Below, piece by piece: positions 1-8,364 of a stretch of 37,509 nucleotides of DNA; positions within the stretch are counted from its first letter, which is position 1, and the number at the start of each line of letters is the position of its first letter. The stretch covers positions 22,877-60,385 of the forward strand of contig PMLB01000125.1 of the NCBI GenBank assembly GCA_003158735.1. The letters run 5' to 3'. The stretch is from Myxococcales bacterium (GTDB taxonomy: Bacteria; Myxococcota_A; Polyangia; Fen-1088). A model generated the notes under the pieces. It worked only from the letters and a program-made list of their open reading frames with translations. It was not told where the DNA came from and did no database searches. Made by a program: the position numbers and the translations under genes.

Positions 1-548
<548 letters not shown>

Positions 549-636
549 GCGCGGTCCTCTGATGCTGTCGGCTATCTGATCAGAATATTGACCGCAAAAA
601 GCGCGGCGTCAACGAGAGTTCCCGTCGGCAACGCTG

Positions 637-1884
637 TCAGACAGAGCGCACGGCGAGCCAGTGCTCCGTGCCGCCCTGCGGACGCCCGATCTCGGAGGGT
701 CGCAGGCCCGCGACAAACAGGATGCTTCCGTCGGCGGCGACCAGCACAGGCAGCTCGTGCCGCAGGTCGCGAGGGATCTTGGCATCGACCAGCAGGTCCG
801 ACAGCTTGCGACTGCCGCGGCCGCCCCGCGGACGCATGCGCTCGCCCGGGCGCCAGGCGCGCACCTCCAGGGGTCGCGCGATCCGTGTGGCGTCAAAAAC
901 TGCGGCACCGCTTGGTGGAGCCGCGGGGGCCCTCCCTTCTTCTAGCTTGAGAGCCGAGCCCTCGCTTCGACCCGGCAGGCGATAAATCCCCGGGCCCTTC
1001 ACCCCGACCACCTCGGACGAAGAAGGGCCAGATTCTTGCTGCACGTGCGGCCGAAAGCGGACGTTTCCGTAGCTCACCACCACCTCACCCTCAGGGACCG
1101 ATACCCGTCGCGTGCCCCGCCCCTCGGCCGCCATCCGTTGGATCAACGCGGCCGCACGCCGCGGGACGGACGGCAGCGCGAGCGGGTTACGCGTCGGCGT
1201 CCCCGCGGCGATGGCGCGCGCGTCTTGTGCCATGGACAGCAGCGCCTCGACCACACGCGGATTCTCGCGAGCCAGCAGGGGCAGAAGGTCAAGACGAATC
1301 CGCACCCGCGCATAGTGCCGGTTGGCATTCGAGGGATCTTCAATGAAGGGGATGCGCCGTTTGGCCAGAAACGCCATGATGCCTTTGCGGCGAACGTCAA
1401 GCAGGGGCCGGATGAAGATCCCGCGCTGATAGGGAATTCCCGCAAGGCCACCGATGCCCGTACCGCGCACAATGCGAAAAAGCACCGTCTCGGCCTGATC
1501 GTCGGCCGTGTGGCCGAGGGCGATGCGCGCGCACCCCCACCGGGCCGCTGCGTCCTGCAGGGCGAGAAGGCGGACGTTGCGAGCGGCTTCCTGCCAGGAC
1601 ACATGGGCGCGGCGCGCGGCCTTGACGTCGACCGAGAGAATCTCGCAAGCCACGCCCAGGGCGCGGCAGCGCTCGGCCACCAGGGCGGCCTCGCTCCCTG
1701 ATTCCGGCCGCAGGCCGTGATCCACGGTCGCCGCGACCAGCTCGATGTGCAAGCGGGACGCGAGGTGCTTCAGCGCATGCAGCAGCGCCGTCGAATCAGG
1801 ACCGCCGGAGACAGCCATCAACACGCGTTCGCTCGCCGCGAGCAGCGCCTGCTCGCGAATGGTATGCATCACCTGGGAGAGCAA
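637..1884 (-). CDS. tilS: tRNA(Ile)-lysidine synthase TilS
   Basis: ATP-dependent enzyme that converts the wobble cytidine of the tRNA-Ile CAU anticodon to lysidine, so that it reads AUA. The N-terminal PP-loop is clear: SGGPDS at about residues 26-31 with downstream GHTADDQAETVLFRIVRG, typical of the N-type ATP pyrophosphatase fold. The C-terminal segment (RPRGGRGSRKLSDLLVDAKIP...LPVLVAADGSILFVAGLRPS) matches the TilS C-terminal domain. The length of 415 aa is normal. The best start is TTG at 1882-1884, because AAGGAG sits 6 nt upstream; GTG (1872) and ATG (1869) are weaker alternatives. The gene begins immediately after the stop of the upstream methyltransferase and precedes ftsH, so the three are probably co-transcribed. 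Confidence 0.95.
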   Translation of the reverse strand: MLSQVMHTIREQALLAASERVLMAVSGGPDSTALLHALKHLASRLHIELVAATVDHGLRPESGSEAALVAERCRALGVACEILSVDVKAARRAHVSWQEAARNVRLLALQDAAARWGCARIALGHTADDQAETVLFRIVRGTGIGGLAGIPYQRGIFIRPLLDVRRKGIMAFLAKRRIPFIEDPSNANRHYARVRIRLDLLPLLARENPRVVEALLSMAQDARAIAAGTPTRNPLALPSVPRRAAALIQRMAAEGRGTRRVSVPEGEVVVSYGNVRFRPHVQQESGPSSSEVVGVKGPGIYRLPGRSEGSALKLEEGRAPAAPPSGAAVFDATRIARPLEVRAWRPGERMRPRGGRGSRKLSDLLVDAKIPRDLRHELPVLVAADGSILFVAGLRPSEIGRPQGGTEHWLAVRSV

Positions 1885-3147
1885 CTAGTGCTCCTTGCGC
1901 AGAAGCACGATGTGTTCCCGGCGGGGGCGGCCCTCGAAGATCTGGCGCAGGCGATAGTCATGGGGCGGCCGGGCCTGCGAGACGCGCGCCACCGGGGTAA
2001 GGCCCAAGCGCTGGGCCTCGTCCTCGACGGTCTGCGCGGCGTCCTCGGGCGCGCCCGCGACCACGCCGTCCCCCACTTGCAAGATGACGGCCGCGCCCCG
2101 ACGGGCCACGCGCGCCATTTCCGACAGCCAGCGCCGCCGATCGTGAAGCCAGCGCTGGGCGGCGGAACCCAAGCCCTCGTCGCGCGCACCCACCTGCACG
2201 CGATCCAGATTCGCACGGGGCAGCCCCAGCCAGAGGAAGCGCACATCGTGGTGTTCCGCGTAATCGTAGGTTCCAGCGTAGGGTGGCGAAGACAGGATCA
2301 GATCGAAGCGATCCGCCGGCGCTATGCCCAAGTCTCGCGCATCGGCCACACGAATCTGCGGCCTGGGCGTTCCCGCCGGTGTTCGCCGTTCCAAAGCTTC
2401 CAGGCCACGCGCCAGCTCTTCGGCACGGCCGGCAAAGAAGTGCGAAGGCACGCCCCGGCCGATGCGCCGAGCTTGCGCCTCCTCGCTACCGCGCATGAAT
2501 TTCACCAAGATCGAGGACAAACACGCACGCAAAGCGCGGCCCACGTCGTCTTCCTTGGTTTCGCCAATGAGCGCGCGCAAACCGTAGAGTTCAAGCGCAA
2601 CGTGGGGAAAGAATCGGTCTTTCTCCCGGGCTGCCCACTGAGGGATCTCGGGCCGCTGGCGCTTGCGGGCGCGCTCGGCTGCCTGCTCGGCGATCTGCCG
2701 CGCGCCTTCCACCAGACGCGCGCGCCCCTCCGGCCCCAGGGTGGTCGAGCGGACCTGCGCGATGATCACGGCCAGCGGGCTGGCGTCGCTGCCCACCGCC
2801 TTACGACCGGCGGCCATGGCCTCGACCAGGACCGTGCCGCTGCCGCAAAATGGATCGAGCACCTCTTGGCCAAGCTGCGAGAAGCGTGCGATCGCGGTAC
2901 GCGCGGTGAAGGGGTGCATGCGACCCGCGTAGCTGTGAAACCCGTGAGTCAGCGCGCGAGCCAGGCCGGGGTCAGGCGTCAGCAGCTCGGCCAGCGCCGC
3001 CGCACTTTCAGCGTCGCCAGCCCGCTCCACGGCACCGCCCAAGACGGAAAACGCCTGCTTGCGGCGCTCGGGTCTCAACCCGGGAACCTTCGCAGGGCCC
3101 TCGTGTCCTCCCGCCTCCTTGTGATGCTTCTTTGTTACCCGTTCCAT
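1885..3147 (-). CDS. SAM-dependent methyltransferase of the SPPY (N6-adenine/N4-cytosine type) superfamily
   Basis: The 420-aa protein has an SAM-binding motif DPFCGSG (residues 98-104) followed by a catalytic SSPPY motif about 180 residues later (LILSSPPYAGTYDYAEHH). This order is used by gamma-type amino-methyltransferases of DNA and by some RNA guanine/adenine methyltransferases. No restriction endonuclease or specificity subunit is adjacent, so it is not an evident restriction-modification gene. The position directly before tilS, with zero intergenic bases, hints at a tRNA or rRNA substrate, but an orphan DNA methylase is equally possible. The ATG at 3145-3147 overlaps the end of the small upstream ORF by 13 nt. 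The fold is clear; the substrate is unknown. Confidence 0.85.
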   Translation of the reverse strand: MERVTKKHHKEAGGHEGPAKVPGLRPERRKQAFSVLGGAVERAGDAESAAALAELLTPDPGLARALTHGFHSYAGRMHPFTARTAIARFSQLGQEVLDPFCGSGTVLVEAMAAGRKAVGSDASPLAVIIAQVRSTTLGPEGRARLVEGARQIAEQAAERARKRQRPEIPQWAAREKDRFFPHVALELYGLRALIGETKEDDVGRALRACLSSILVKFMRGSEEAQARRIGRGVPSHFFAGRAEELARGLEALERRTPAGTPRPQIRVADARDLGIAPADRFDLILSSPPYAGTYDYAEHHDVRFLWLGLPRANLDRVQVGARDEGLGSAAQRWLHDRRRWLSEMARVARRGAAVILQVGDGVVAGAPEDAAQTVEDEAQRLGLTPVARVSQARPPHDYRLRQIFEGRPRREHIVLLRKEH

Positions 3148-3329
3148 CGCGATGACTCGAAGATGCCCTCAAGCAGGCTGCGAGGCTGTGAAAACAGCTG
3201 CAAGTCAGACCCCTTGTCGAGGAAGCGTCGGTCCAGCGCCTGCCCCACCTCGCGCGGCTTGCCCGCTAGCCACAGCAATTCTGCGTCGGAAGGCGGCGCA
3301 AGCGGCGAAGGGCTGGAAGGCTCGGTCAT
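3135..3329 (-). CDS. Small hypothetical protein (64 aa)
   Basis: Unrecognised small acidic/hydrophobic ORF: a Ser/Pro-rich N-terminus, then an AELLWLAGKPREVGQALDR helix-like stretch and LQLFSQPRSLLEGIF. It lies on the same strand as the methyltransferase and overlaps its start by 13 nt, as coupled genes do. A TATAGT hexamer lies 12 nt upstream of the ATG on the same strand and could be a -10 box, which would give a very short leader. No Shine-Dalgarno sequence is obvious. The coupling argues that it is real; the lack of any recognised family and the short length argue against. Confidence 0.45.
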   Translation of the reverse strand: MTEPSSPSPLAPPSDAELLWLAGKPREVGQALDRRFLDKGSDLQLFSQPRSLLEGIFESSRWNG

Positions 3330-3395
3330 GGGTCGATGCCGACTATAGCGCGCGCACGGGGCCGGACCTACTGTTGCCGGCAGCTCCGCCTGCCC

Positions 3396-3731
3396 TCAAC
3401 CGTGAAGGATCCGCTCCATCAAGATGTCTTCGAGGCTGCGCAGGCCATCGAGAACCGCGTGGATCTGAACCACACCGGCTCCCACCCGGTAGATGATCCG
3501 CCACGGGCTTTCCTGGATCTCGCGCCAGGTGTGGTCTCCTATCGACCGAAGCTCCGGTGGGGTGCGGCCACGGTTGGGGAACTCGGCCAGGGACTCGGCT
3601 CGGTCGACGATACGGTCGACTATCGGACCAGCCCGCAGCGGAGATTCGCCCAGCAAGAACAAAGCGATTCGCTCAAGGTCGGCTGCTGCCGGTCCGGTCC
3701 ACACAACACGAAACTCACGACTTCCCCTCAT
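3396..3731 (-). CDS. RelE/ParE-superfamily toxin
   Basis: The 111-aa protein has the ParE/RelE layout: an N-terminal FRVVWTGPAAADLERIALFL helix, a middle EFPNRGRTPPEL segment and a C-terminal SPWRIIYRVGAGVVQIHAVLDGLR beta-strand/helix signature. Family members either cut ribosome-bound mRNA (RelE) or poison gyrase (ParE); the sequence alone does not decide which. The LAEFPNRGR and WRIIYRV motifs look more ParE-like. The ATG overlaps the antitoxin stop by 4 nt (ATGA), so translation is coupled to the antitoxin. Antitoxin-first order is the usual one. Confidence 0.9.
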   Translation of the reverse strand: MRGSREFRVVWTGPAAADLERIALFLLGESPLRAGPIVDRIVDRAESLAEFPNRGRTPPELRSIGDHTWREIQESPWRIIYRVGAGVVQIHAVLDGLRSLEDILMERILHG

Positions 3732-4012
3732 CGGCGGGCGGCCCGACGCAGGGCGGCGTGGGCGCGCCGGCGCACATCCTCGCTGGAGTATGTTTTCTCG
3801 CCCCGAGCGAGCGACTCTTGGCTTTGCGCGAGCAGCTTCAGCATCGAGAGAGTCGCTTGCATGTCGTCGTGTCGTCGCGCATCCATCACCACGACGCGAG
3901 CCCGGCCGTTCTGGGTGATCAAGATGGGCTCTCCGGTACGGACAGCCTCACCAACCACATCCTTGGTATGAGTCTTCAGGTCGGTGATGGGTCGCGCACT
4001 GGTCGCTCGCAT
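3728..4012 (-). CDS. Phd/YefM-family antitoxin
   Basis: The 94-aa protein carries the Phd/YefM DNA-binding fold: ITDLKTHTKDVVGEAVRTGEPILITQNGRARVVVMDARRHDD at the N-terminus, followed by a helical, charged tail (LLAQSQESLARGEKTYSSEDVRRRAHAAL) of the kind that wraps the toxin. ATG at 4010-4012 is preferred over an in-frame TTG nine bases upstream. There is no Shine-Dalgarno, but a TATATT hexamer ends only 7 nt upstream, so the message may be leaderless. It is co-transcribed with the ParE-like toxin through an ATGA overlap. Such antitoxins repress their own operon, and a palindrome lies exactly over the putative promoter. Confidence 0.9.
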   Translation of the reverse strand: MRATSARPITDLKTHTKDVVGEAVRTGEPILITQNGRARVVVMDARRHDDMQATLSMLKLLAQSQESLARGEKTYSSEDVRRRAHAALRRAARR

Positions 4013-4019
4013 AGACCGC

Positions 4020-4043
4020 AATATAGCACTGAATTTGGTACTA
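4020..4043 (-). promoter_or_regulatory. Putative promoter and operator palindrome of the toxin-antitoxin operon
   Basis: An imperfect 20-nt palindrome occupies 4024-4043 (TAG.AC..AATT..GT.CTA; 7 of 10 pairs symmetric). It abuts and overlaps TATATT (4020-4025 on the minus strand), a good -10 hexamer for the antitoxin. Phd/YefM antitoxins bind palindromes over their own promoters, so this is the natural autoregulatory operator. Function is inferred from position and symmetry only. Confidence 0.5.
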
Positions 4044-4108
4044 GACGCAAGCTTCTTTCGTCGCCGTACCAGAGACGCCAGGCACTTGCCAAGCGGGCCG
4101 TCGGGGAA

Positions 4109-4127
4109 GGGCGACCGCAGGTCGCCC
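4109..4127. repeat. Perfect GC-rich hairpin (REP-like)
   Basis: GGGCGACC and GGTCGCCC form a perfect 8-bp stem with a 3-nt loop. It lies between the divergent toxin-antitoxin operon and the sugar kinase gene. There is no T run, so it is not a classic terminator for either side. It resembles short REP-type palindromes scattered in intergenic DNA; copy number elsewhere cannot be judged here. Confidence 0.6.
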
Positions 4128-4152
4128 CTACCGCCGTGCAGGTATTGGCGAC

Positions 4153-4216
4153 TTGAAATTTCAAACCTACCTCATGCATTTGTGCATTTGATCGCCCGCT
4201 GCATTTCCTGTACGCT
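4153..4216 (+). promoter_or_regulatory. Putative control region of the kinase-aldolase operon
   Basis: Three elements lie together. There is a perfect 12-nt palindrome TTGAAATTTCAA (4153-4164). The octamer TGCATTTG is repeated head-to-tail (4175-4182 and 4183-4190), with a third near-copy TGCATTTC at 4200-4207. A weak sigma-70-like pair follows: TTGATC (4188-4193), 17-nt spacer, TACGCT (4211-4216). The arrangement suggests regulator binding around the -35 region, consistent with substrate-induced sugar-acid genes. The regulator is not encoded nearby. Confidence 0.35.
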
Positions 4217-4240
4217 CCGGTCAGCAAATTCGTCGGTGAA

Positions 4241-5347
4241 ATGCACATGGAACCCCTCAAAATCAAGCCAGCAGGAAGCGCGAAGTGGGATCTCGTCAGC
4301 CTGGGCGAAATCATGTTGCGCCTCGATCCCGGAGATGGCCGTATCGCGACCACACGTTCGTTCCAGGTGTGGGAAGGCGGCGGCGAGTACAACGTCGCAC
4401 GCGGGTTGCATCGCTGTTTCGGCCTGAAGACCGCGGTGGTGACCGCCCTGGCCGACAACCCGGTGGGCCGTCTGGTCCAGGACCTTGTCTACCAGGGTGG
4501 CGTGGACCAATCGCACGTCAAATGGGTTTCCTACGATGGCGTAGGCCGCGCGGTTCGCAACGGCATGAATTTCACCGAACGCGGATTCGGGGTGCGCGCG
4601 CCGCTCGGCTGTTCCGACCGCGGCCACACCGCGGTGTCGCAGCTGCAGCCCGGCAGCGTCGACTGGAAACTGATTTTCCGCGGCGAAGGTTCACGCTGGT
4701 TCCACACCGGCGGGATCTTCTGTGCCCTTTCGGAAACCACGCCTCTGGTGGCCAAGGAAGCCCTCAAGGCCGCGCGCGACAATGGCGCCGTGGCCTCCTA
4801 CGACCTCAACTATCGCGAGTCGCTGTGGAAGGCCATCGGCGGCCGCAAGCGCGCCATCGAAGTGAACCGCGAAGTCGTGTCCCAGGTCGACGTGCTCTTC
4901 GGCAATGAAGAGGACTTCACCGCGGCGCTGGGCTTCGAGGTGGAAGGCGTGGACGAGAACCTATCGCAGCTGGACCCGGAAAGCTTCCGTCGAATGATCG
5001 AACGCGTGATCGCCGCGTACCCCAATCTCAAACTGGTGGCCACCACCCTGCGCAATGCCCGAAGCGCGACCTGCAACGATTGGGGAGCCGTGTGCTACTA
5101 CCAGGGGCAGCTCTATTGCGCCACGGTCCGCAACGATCTGGAAATCTACGATCGCGTGGGCGGCGGTGACTCGTTCGCGTCCGGCTTGATCTACGGTTTT
5201 CTCGCTGGCAAGTCTCCGGAGTGGGCTGTGGAATGTGGAGCGGCGCACGGGGCTTTGGCCATGACCACGCCGGGCGACACCACCATGGCAACCTTGGTAG
5301 AAGTCGAGAAGGTCATGAAGGGCGCGAGTGCGCGCGTGGCCCGCTAG
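4241..5347 (+). CDS. kdgK: PfkB-family sugar kinase, probable 2-keto-3-deoxygluconate kinase
   Basis: Ribokinase/PfkB-fold kinase of 368 aa. The N-terminal strand SLGEIMLRLDPGDGR and the sugar-contact region GGGEYNVARGLHRCFG fit the family. The C-terminal PfkB signature DRVGGGDSFASG includes the catalytic Asp (about D310) and the anion hole. Its identity as 2-keto-3-deoxygluconate kinase rests mainly on the next gene, KDPG aldolase, which would cleave its product to pyruvate and glyceraldehyde-3-phosphate. It is somewhat longer than usual KdgK proteins (about 310 aa), with an extra segment around residues 100-150. ATG at 4241 or the in-frame ATG at 4247 may be used. The aldolase start is 17 nt after the stop, so this is a two-gene operon. 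Confidence 0.8.
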   Translation: MHMEPLKIKPAGSAKWDLVSLGEIMLRLDPGDGRIATTRSFQVWEGGGEYNVARGLHRCFGLKTAVVTALADNPVGRLVQDLVYQGGVDQSHVKWVSYDGVGRAVRNGMNFTERGFGVRAPLGCSDRGHTAVSQLQPGSVDWKLIFRGEGSRWFHTGGIFCALSETTPLVAKEALKAARDNGAVASYDLNYRESLWKAIGGRKRAIEVNREVVSQVDVLFGNEEDFTAALGFEVEGVDENLSQLDPESFRRMIERVIAAYPNLKLVATTLRNARSATCNDWGAVCYYQGQLYCATVRNDLEIYDRVGGGDSFASGLIYGFLAGKSPEWAVECGAAHGALAMTTPGDTTMATLVEVEKVMKGASARVAR

Positions 5348-5364
5348 TCACCAAGAAAGGCAGC

Positions 5365-6024
5365 ATGAAATCGCGCGACAAAGCAGAAGTTGGCAGCCGT
5401 CTCACGGCCATCGGCATCATTCCTGTGGTCCGGGCCGAGTCCACCGACATGGCCCGCAGGGCGGTGGCGGCCATTCTCAAGGGCGGGATCTCGGTGCTCG
5501 AGATCACCATGACGGTTCCTGGCGCGGTGGGAGTGATCAAGGAACTGACCGCCGAGATCGATCCTGAGGTGATCATCGGCGCGGGCACAGTGATGGATGC
5601 GCGAACTGCGCAGGCCTGCATCGAGGCTGGCGCCCAGTTCATCGTGAGCCCCGCGCTCAGCCTTGAGACGATTGCTTTTTGTAAGCAGCAAGGCGTCTTG
5701 GTGATGCCGGGCGCGCTGACCCCGACCGAGGTGGTGACCGCCTGGTCGGCTGGCGCCGATTTCGTGAAAGTCTTTCCCGCAGGCGCGGTGGGCGGAGCGA
5801 GTTATCTCAAGGCGCTCAAGGCGCCGCTGCCGCACATCAAGCTGGTCCCCACCGGAGGGGTTTCGCTGCAAACCGCGGCGGCATTTATCAAGGCAGGGGC
5901 CGAGGCCCTGGGCGTGGGCGGCGACCTGGTGGACGTCAAGGCCCTGCGCGAGGGACGCGACGAACTGGTCACCGATCGCGCGCAGTTGTTCGTGGACATC
6001 GTGAAGCAAGCACGCGCTAAGTAG
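5365..6024 (+). CDS. eda: KDPG/KHG aldolase (2-dehydro-3-deoxyphosphogluconate aldolase)
   Basis: Class I aldolase that splits 2-keto-3-deoxy-6-phosphogluconate into pyruvate and glyceraldehyde-3-phosphate, the last step of the Entner-Doudoroff route. The 219-aa protein shows the full family pattern: GIIPVVRAE, LEITMTVP with the general acid/base Glu (about E46), GAGTVMDA, the Schiff-base Lys in FVKVFPA (about K135), and the phosphate-binding VPTGGV and ALGVGGDLV. ATG at 5365 is preferred because AAGAAAGG lies just upstream and the resulting length is normal; the open frame runs further 5' only into the kinase gene. It ends about 20 nt before a long inverted repeat that may terminate transcription. 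Confidence 0.95.
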   Translation: MKSRDKAEVGSRLTAIGIIPVVRAESTDMARRAVAAILKGGISVLEITMTVPGAVGVIKELTAEIDPEVIIGAGTVMDARTAQACIEAGAQFIVSPALSLETIAFCKQQGVLVMPGALTPTEVVTAWSAGADFVKVFPAGAVGGASYLKALKAPLPHIKLVPTGGVSLQTAAAFIKAGAEALGVGGDLVDVKALREGRDELVTDRAQLFVDIVKQARAK

Positions 6025-6045
6025 CGGCCGCTGCCCGCAAGAGGC

Positions 6046-6190
6046 GATCCGGAGTTTCACCACAGAGTGCACAGAGGCCACTGAGGCCGGAAAGAAAGGG
6101 TTCCGGATCCGCCTCCGAACCCTTCTTTCCTTCCGATCCGTCTCTGTGATCTCTGTGCTCTCTGTGGTGAAATCCGATCCGGAATCGGAT
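6046..6190. repeat. Long imperfect inverted-repeat element between convergent genes
   Basis: Two arms of roughly 60-70 nt pair imperfectly around a GGATCC-containing centre near 6110. Arm ends are GATCCGGAGTTTCACCACAG (left) and CTGTGGTGAAATCCGATCC (right). Both arms contain ACCACAGAG, GCACAGAG and GGGTTC blocks. Inside the right edge is a second, perfect 7-bp hairpin, ATCCGAT/ATCGGAT (6172-6190). The element fills the space between eda and the ABC transporter gene. It encodes nothing, so it is either a MITE/REP-like mobile palindrome or a bidirectional terminator, or both. Confidence 0.7.
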
Positions 6191-6195
6191 GCATC

Positions 6196-8364
6196 CTACG
6201 CGTGCGAAACCACCACCAGGGTTTCCGAGCGTCGCACCACGCACTCGAGCACGCGGTCCAGGGTCTCGGGATCAAGGGTGGCGAAACTCTCGTCGAGCAC
6301 GCGCAAATCTGCTTGTTGTAGCAGCGCGCGGGCCACGCACACGCGGCTGCGCTCGCCCTGCGAAAGCTGCCAACCACTGTCTCCCACCATCTGTTGCAGC
6401 CCTCCGGGCATGCGCTCAATCAGGTCGGAAAGCCCCAGCTCGCGGCAGATGCTCTCGATCTCCTGCTCATCTTCCGAGCGCGGCGGCCAGCGCCGAGCCA
6501 TCGCGATGTTGAACAACAGCGAAGCTGACAGGATGTGGTTCTCGTGGCTCTGAGGCACGCCAGCGGCGCGCTGGCGCCAGCGCTCGGGCCGCAGGCTGTG
6601 ATGGTCGAAACCACCCAGCAGCAGCAGGCCGCTCGACGGCTGGCGCAGCCCACAGAGAAGCGCGCCCAGGGTCGACTTGCCCGAGCCCGATGGTCCTTCG
6701 AGCAGAATGTGTTGGTGCCGCCGGATCTCGATGCTGCAGCCTCTCAGCACTGGCTCCAAACGGCCCGGGTAGCTGAAACTGACGTCGCGGCCCACCAACA
6801 AGCCGCGCCGGCCCGCGCTCGCCTCGTCCACTTCCGTGGGCAGCACCGCTACAGTCTCTCCCGCTTCCCCTGGTTCTGACGCCGCCTCGAACAAGGGCTG
6901 CGTGCGCCGCCAACCAAGGAAGGCCGCGGCCAGGCCCGGCCCGGTCTCCATAGCCACGCGACGAAAAGCCAAGTACACCAGCAAGACGCCGCCCAGGCTG
7001 ATCGCCAACGCCGTGCTTTGCGCCGTGCCGGTTGCAAAGCTCGGGGCGAGCGCCGCCACACCCAGCACCAGCCAGCCGCGCGGCAAGAACGCCGACAGGC
7101 GCGCCATCTCGCTGTCGAGGGCGGCCTGCTTGCGACCGTAGACCGCCAGACCTCGGTCCTCGCCCTCCTGTTGCTGCGTCGCCGGCTGCTGCGCCACCAA
7201 GGTGCGATAGCCCACCATGGTTTCCACCAGTTCGTCGGTGAGCAGCAAGCGTGCATCGGCCCAGTCCAGCAACCGTCGATACAGGCGGCGCACCAGTCCG
7301 GCGGCCAAAAGCAACCAACCGACCAGCAGCGCAAGGTGAAGAACAGGCGCCGCTCCCAGCAGCAGCACCGCGGCGCCAAACACAAACTGAAACGCGTCGG
7401 CCAACAACAAAGGCCCACCAGTGCGCGCGAAGGCATCCAGGGCATCCGCCTCCAGCACAGTGCCGAGCAGGTGCCCTACCCCCTTGACCCGCACCTGGTC
7501 CGCGGGCAAGCGCAAGATTCCTTCCAGCAGACGCTCGCGCACCAGTCCGCCCACCTGCACGGCCAGACGGCCGGCCGCCCACACCCCGCTTCCCCGACAC
7601 GCCACGAAGGTCAGCAGCAACATGCCCCACGCCCAAAGCCAGCCAGGTTCCAAATGGCCTTGTAGCGCCGCAGCCCCGAGCAACCACCACGAGCCCACCA
7701 TGAGCGCAAAGCCGGCCAGATACGAAACCAGCGCAGTGCTCACCACGCGCCTGGCACCTGACTGCCGAAAGCGTTCGGCCAGGCTGCTGGCCGCCGGGTG
7801 CAGCGCCCAGCCGACAGCGGCGCGAGCAGGCCCGACCACACCACCGAGAATCCGACGGGTCTTCTCCTCATCGCAAGCCGCGAGGCCCACGGCTGAAGCG
7901 AAATGAGCAAACGCCTCCCCGGCCGGGCCGCGCTGTTCATCGTCGAGCCAGGCGTCGATCTCGGCCCTGGCCAGACGATGCACGCGCCGGTCAGCGCCCA
8001 GCACCTCGGCCACCCGACCCCGCGGACCGCAGGCCAGCAGCAGCAAGAACTGCGATGCTCCCGAGCCCGAGCCCGGATGCGCGACCAGCACAGGGCCTCC
8101 CTCGGCCAGAAGCCCGCGCACGGTCGACACGCGCGCATCTACCGGCTCAATTTCCAGTCCCAGTTGACTGGCGGCATCCTCGACGAAGGCAGCCAGGGCC
8201 GGACCGTCTCCAATGTCAGAGGGCGGATCCTGCAGGCGCGGCGCCCGTCGCTGAGGCAACAGACGCTCGGCCACGGCGACCAGAGCATCGCCCAGCCGGC
8301 CGGCTGGCCAAGCTGCGGCCGCAGGGATCGCGCTCGTCGCAGCTTCAGTGCGCTCGCGGGTCAT
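6196..8364 (-). CDS. ABC transporter (permease plus ATPase) with degenerate C39-like N-terminal domain
   Basis: The 722-aa half-transporter has an N-terminal soluble region (about 40-150), six predicted membrane spans, and a C-terminal ATPase. The ATPase has Walker A GPSGSGKST, signature LSQGERSRV, Walker B LRVLDE and an H-loop VVVSHA. The soluble region resembles a peptidase C39 domain but lacks the catalytic Cys; the position of the catalytic His reads ASQFLLLLA. The protein ends immediately after the H-loop, earlier than usual for this domain, beside the inverted-repeat element. The start is ATG at 8364, sharing ATGA with the upstream transporter stop. The HlyD, C39-ABC, ABC order is that of NHLM-type bacteriocin exporters, in which the second ABC protein partners the first. 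Confidence 0.88.
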   Translation of the reverse strand: MTRERTEAATSAIPAAAAWPAGRLGDALVAVAERLLPQRRAPRLQDPPSDIGDGPALAAFVEDAASQLGLEIEPVDARVSTVRGLLAEGGPVLVAHPGSGSGASQFLLLLACGPRGRVAEVLGADRRVHRLARAEIDAWLDDEQRGPAGEAFAHFASAVGLAACDEEKTRRILGGVVGPARAAVGWALHPAASSLAERFRQSGARRVVSTALVSYLAGFALMVGSWWLLGAAALQGHLEPGWLWAWGMLLLTFVACRGSGVWAAGRLAVQVGGLVRERLLEGILRLPADQVRVKGVGHLLGTVLEADALDAFARTGGPLLLADAFQFVFGAAVLLLGAAPVLHLALLVGWLLLAAGLVRRLYRRLLDWADARLLLTDELVETMVGYRTLVAQQPATQQQEGEDRGLAVYGRKQAALDSEMARLSAFLPRGWLVLGVAALAPSFATGTAQSTALAISLGGVLLVYLAFRRVAMETGPGLAAAFLGWRRTQPLFEAASEPGEAGETVAVLPTEVDEASAGRRGLLVGRDVSFSYPGRLEPVLRGCSIEIRRHQHILLEGPSGSGKSTLGALLCGLRQPSSGLLLLGGFDHHSLRPERWRQRAAGVPQSHENHILSASLLFNIAMARRWPPRSEDEQEIESICRELGLSDLIERMPGGLQQMVGDSGWQLSQGERSRVCVARALLQQADLRVLDESFATLDPETLDRVLECVVRRSETLVVVSHA

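Noticed and set aside
1717..3348. Plus-strand 543-codon open frame
   Set aside because: It lies opposite tilS and the methyltransferase, both with clear family motifs. Long antisense frames are common at this GC content.
7018..7665. Plus-strand Gln/His-rich 215-codon frame
   Set aside because: Antisense of the membrane domain of the second ABC transporter; the composition is an artefact of Leu/Ala-rich coding on the opposite strand.
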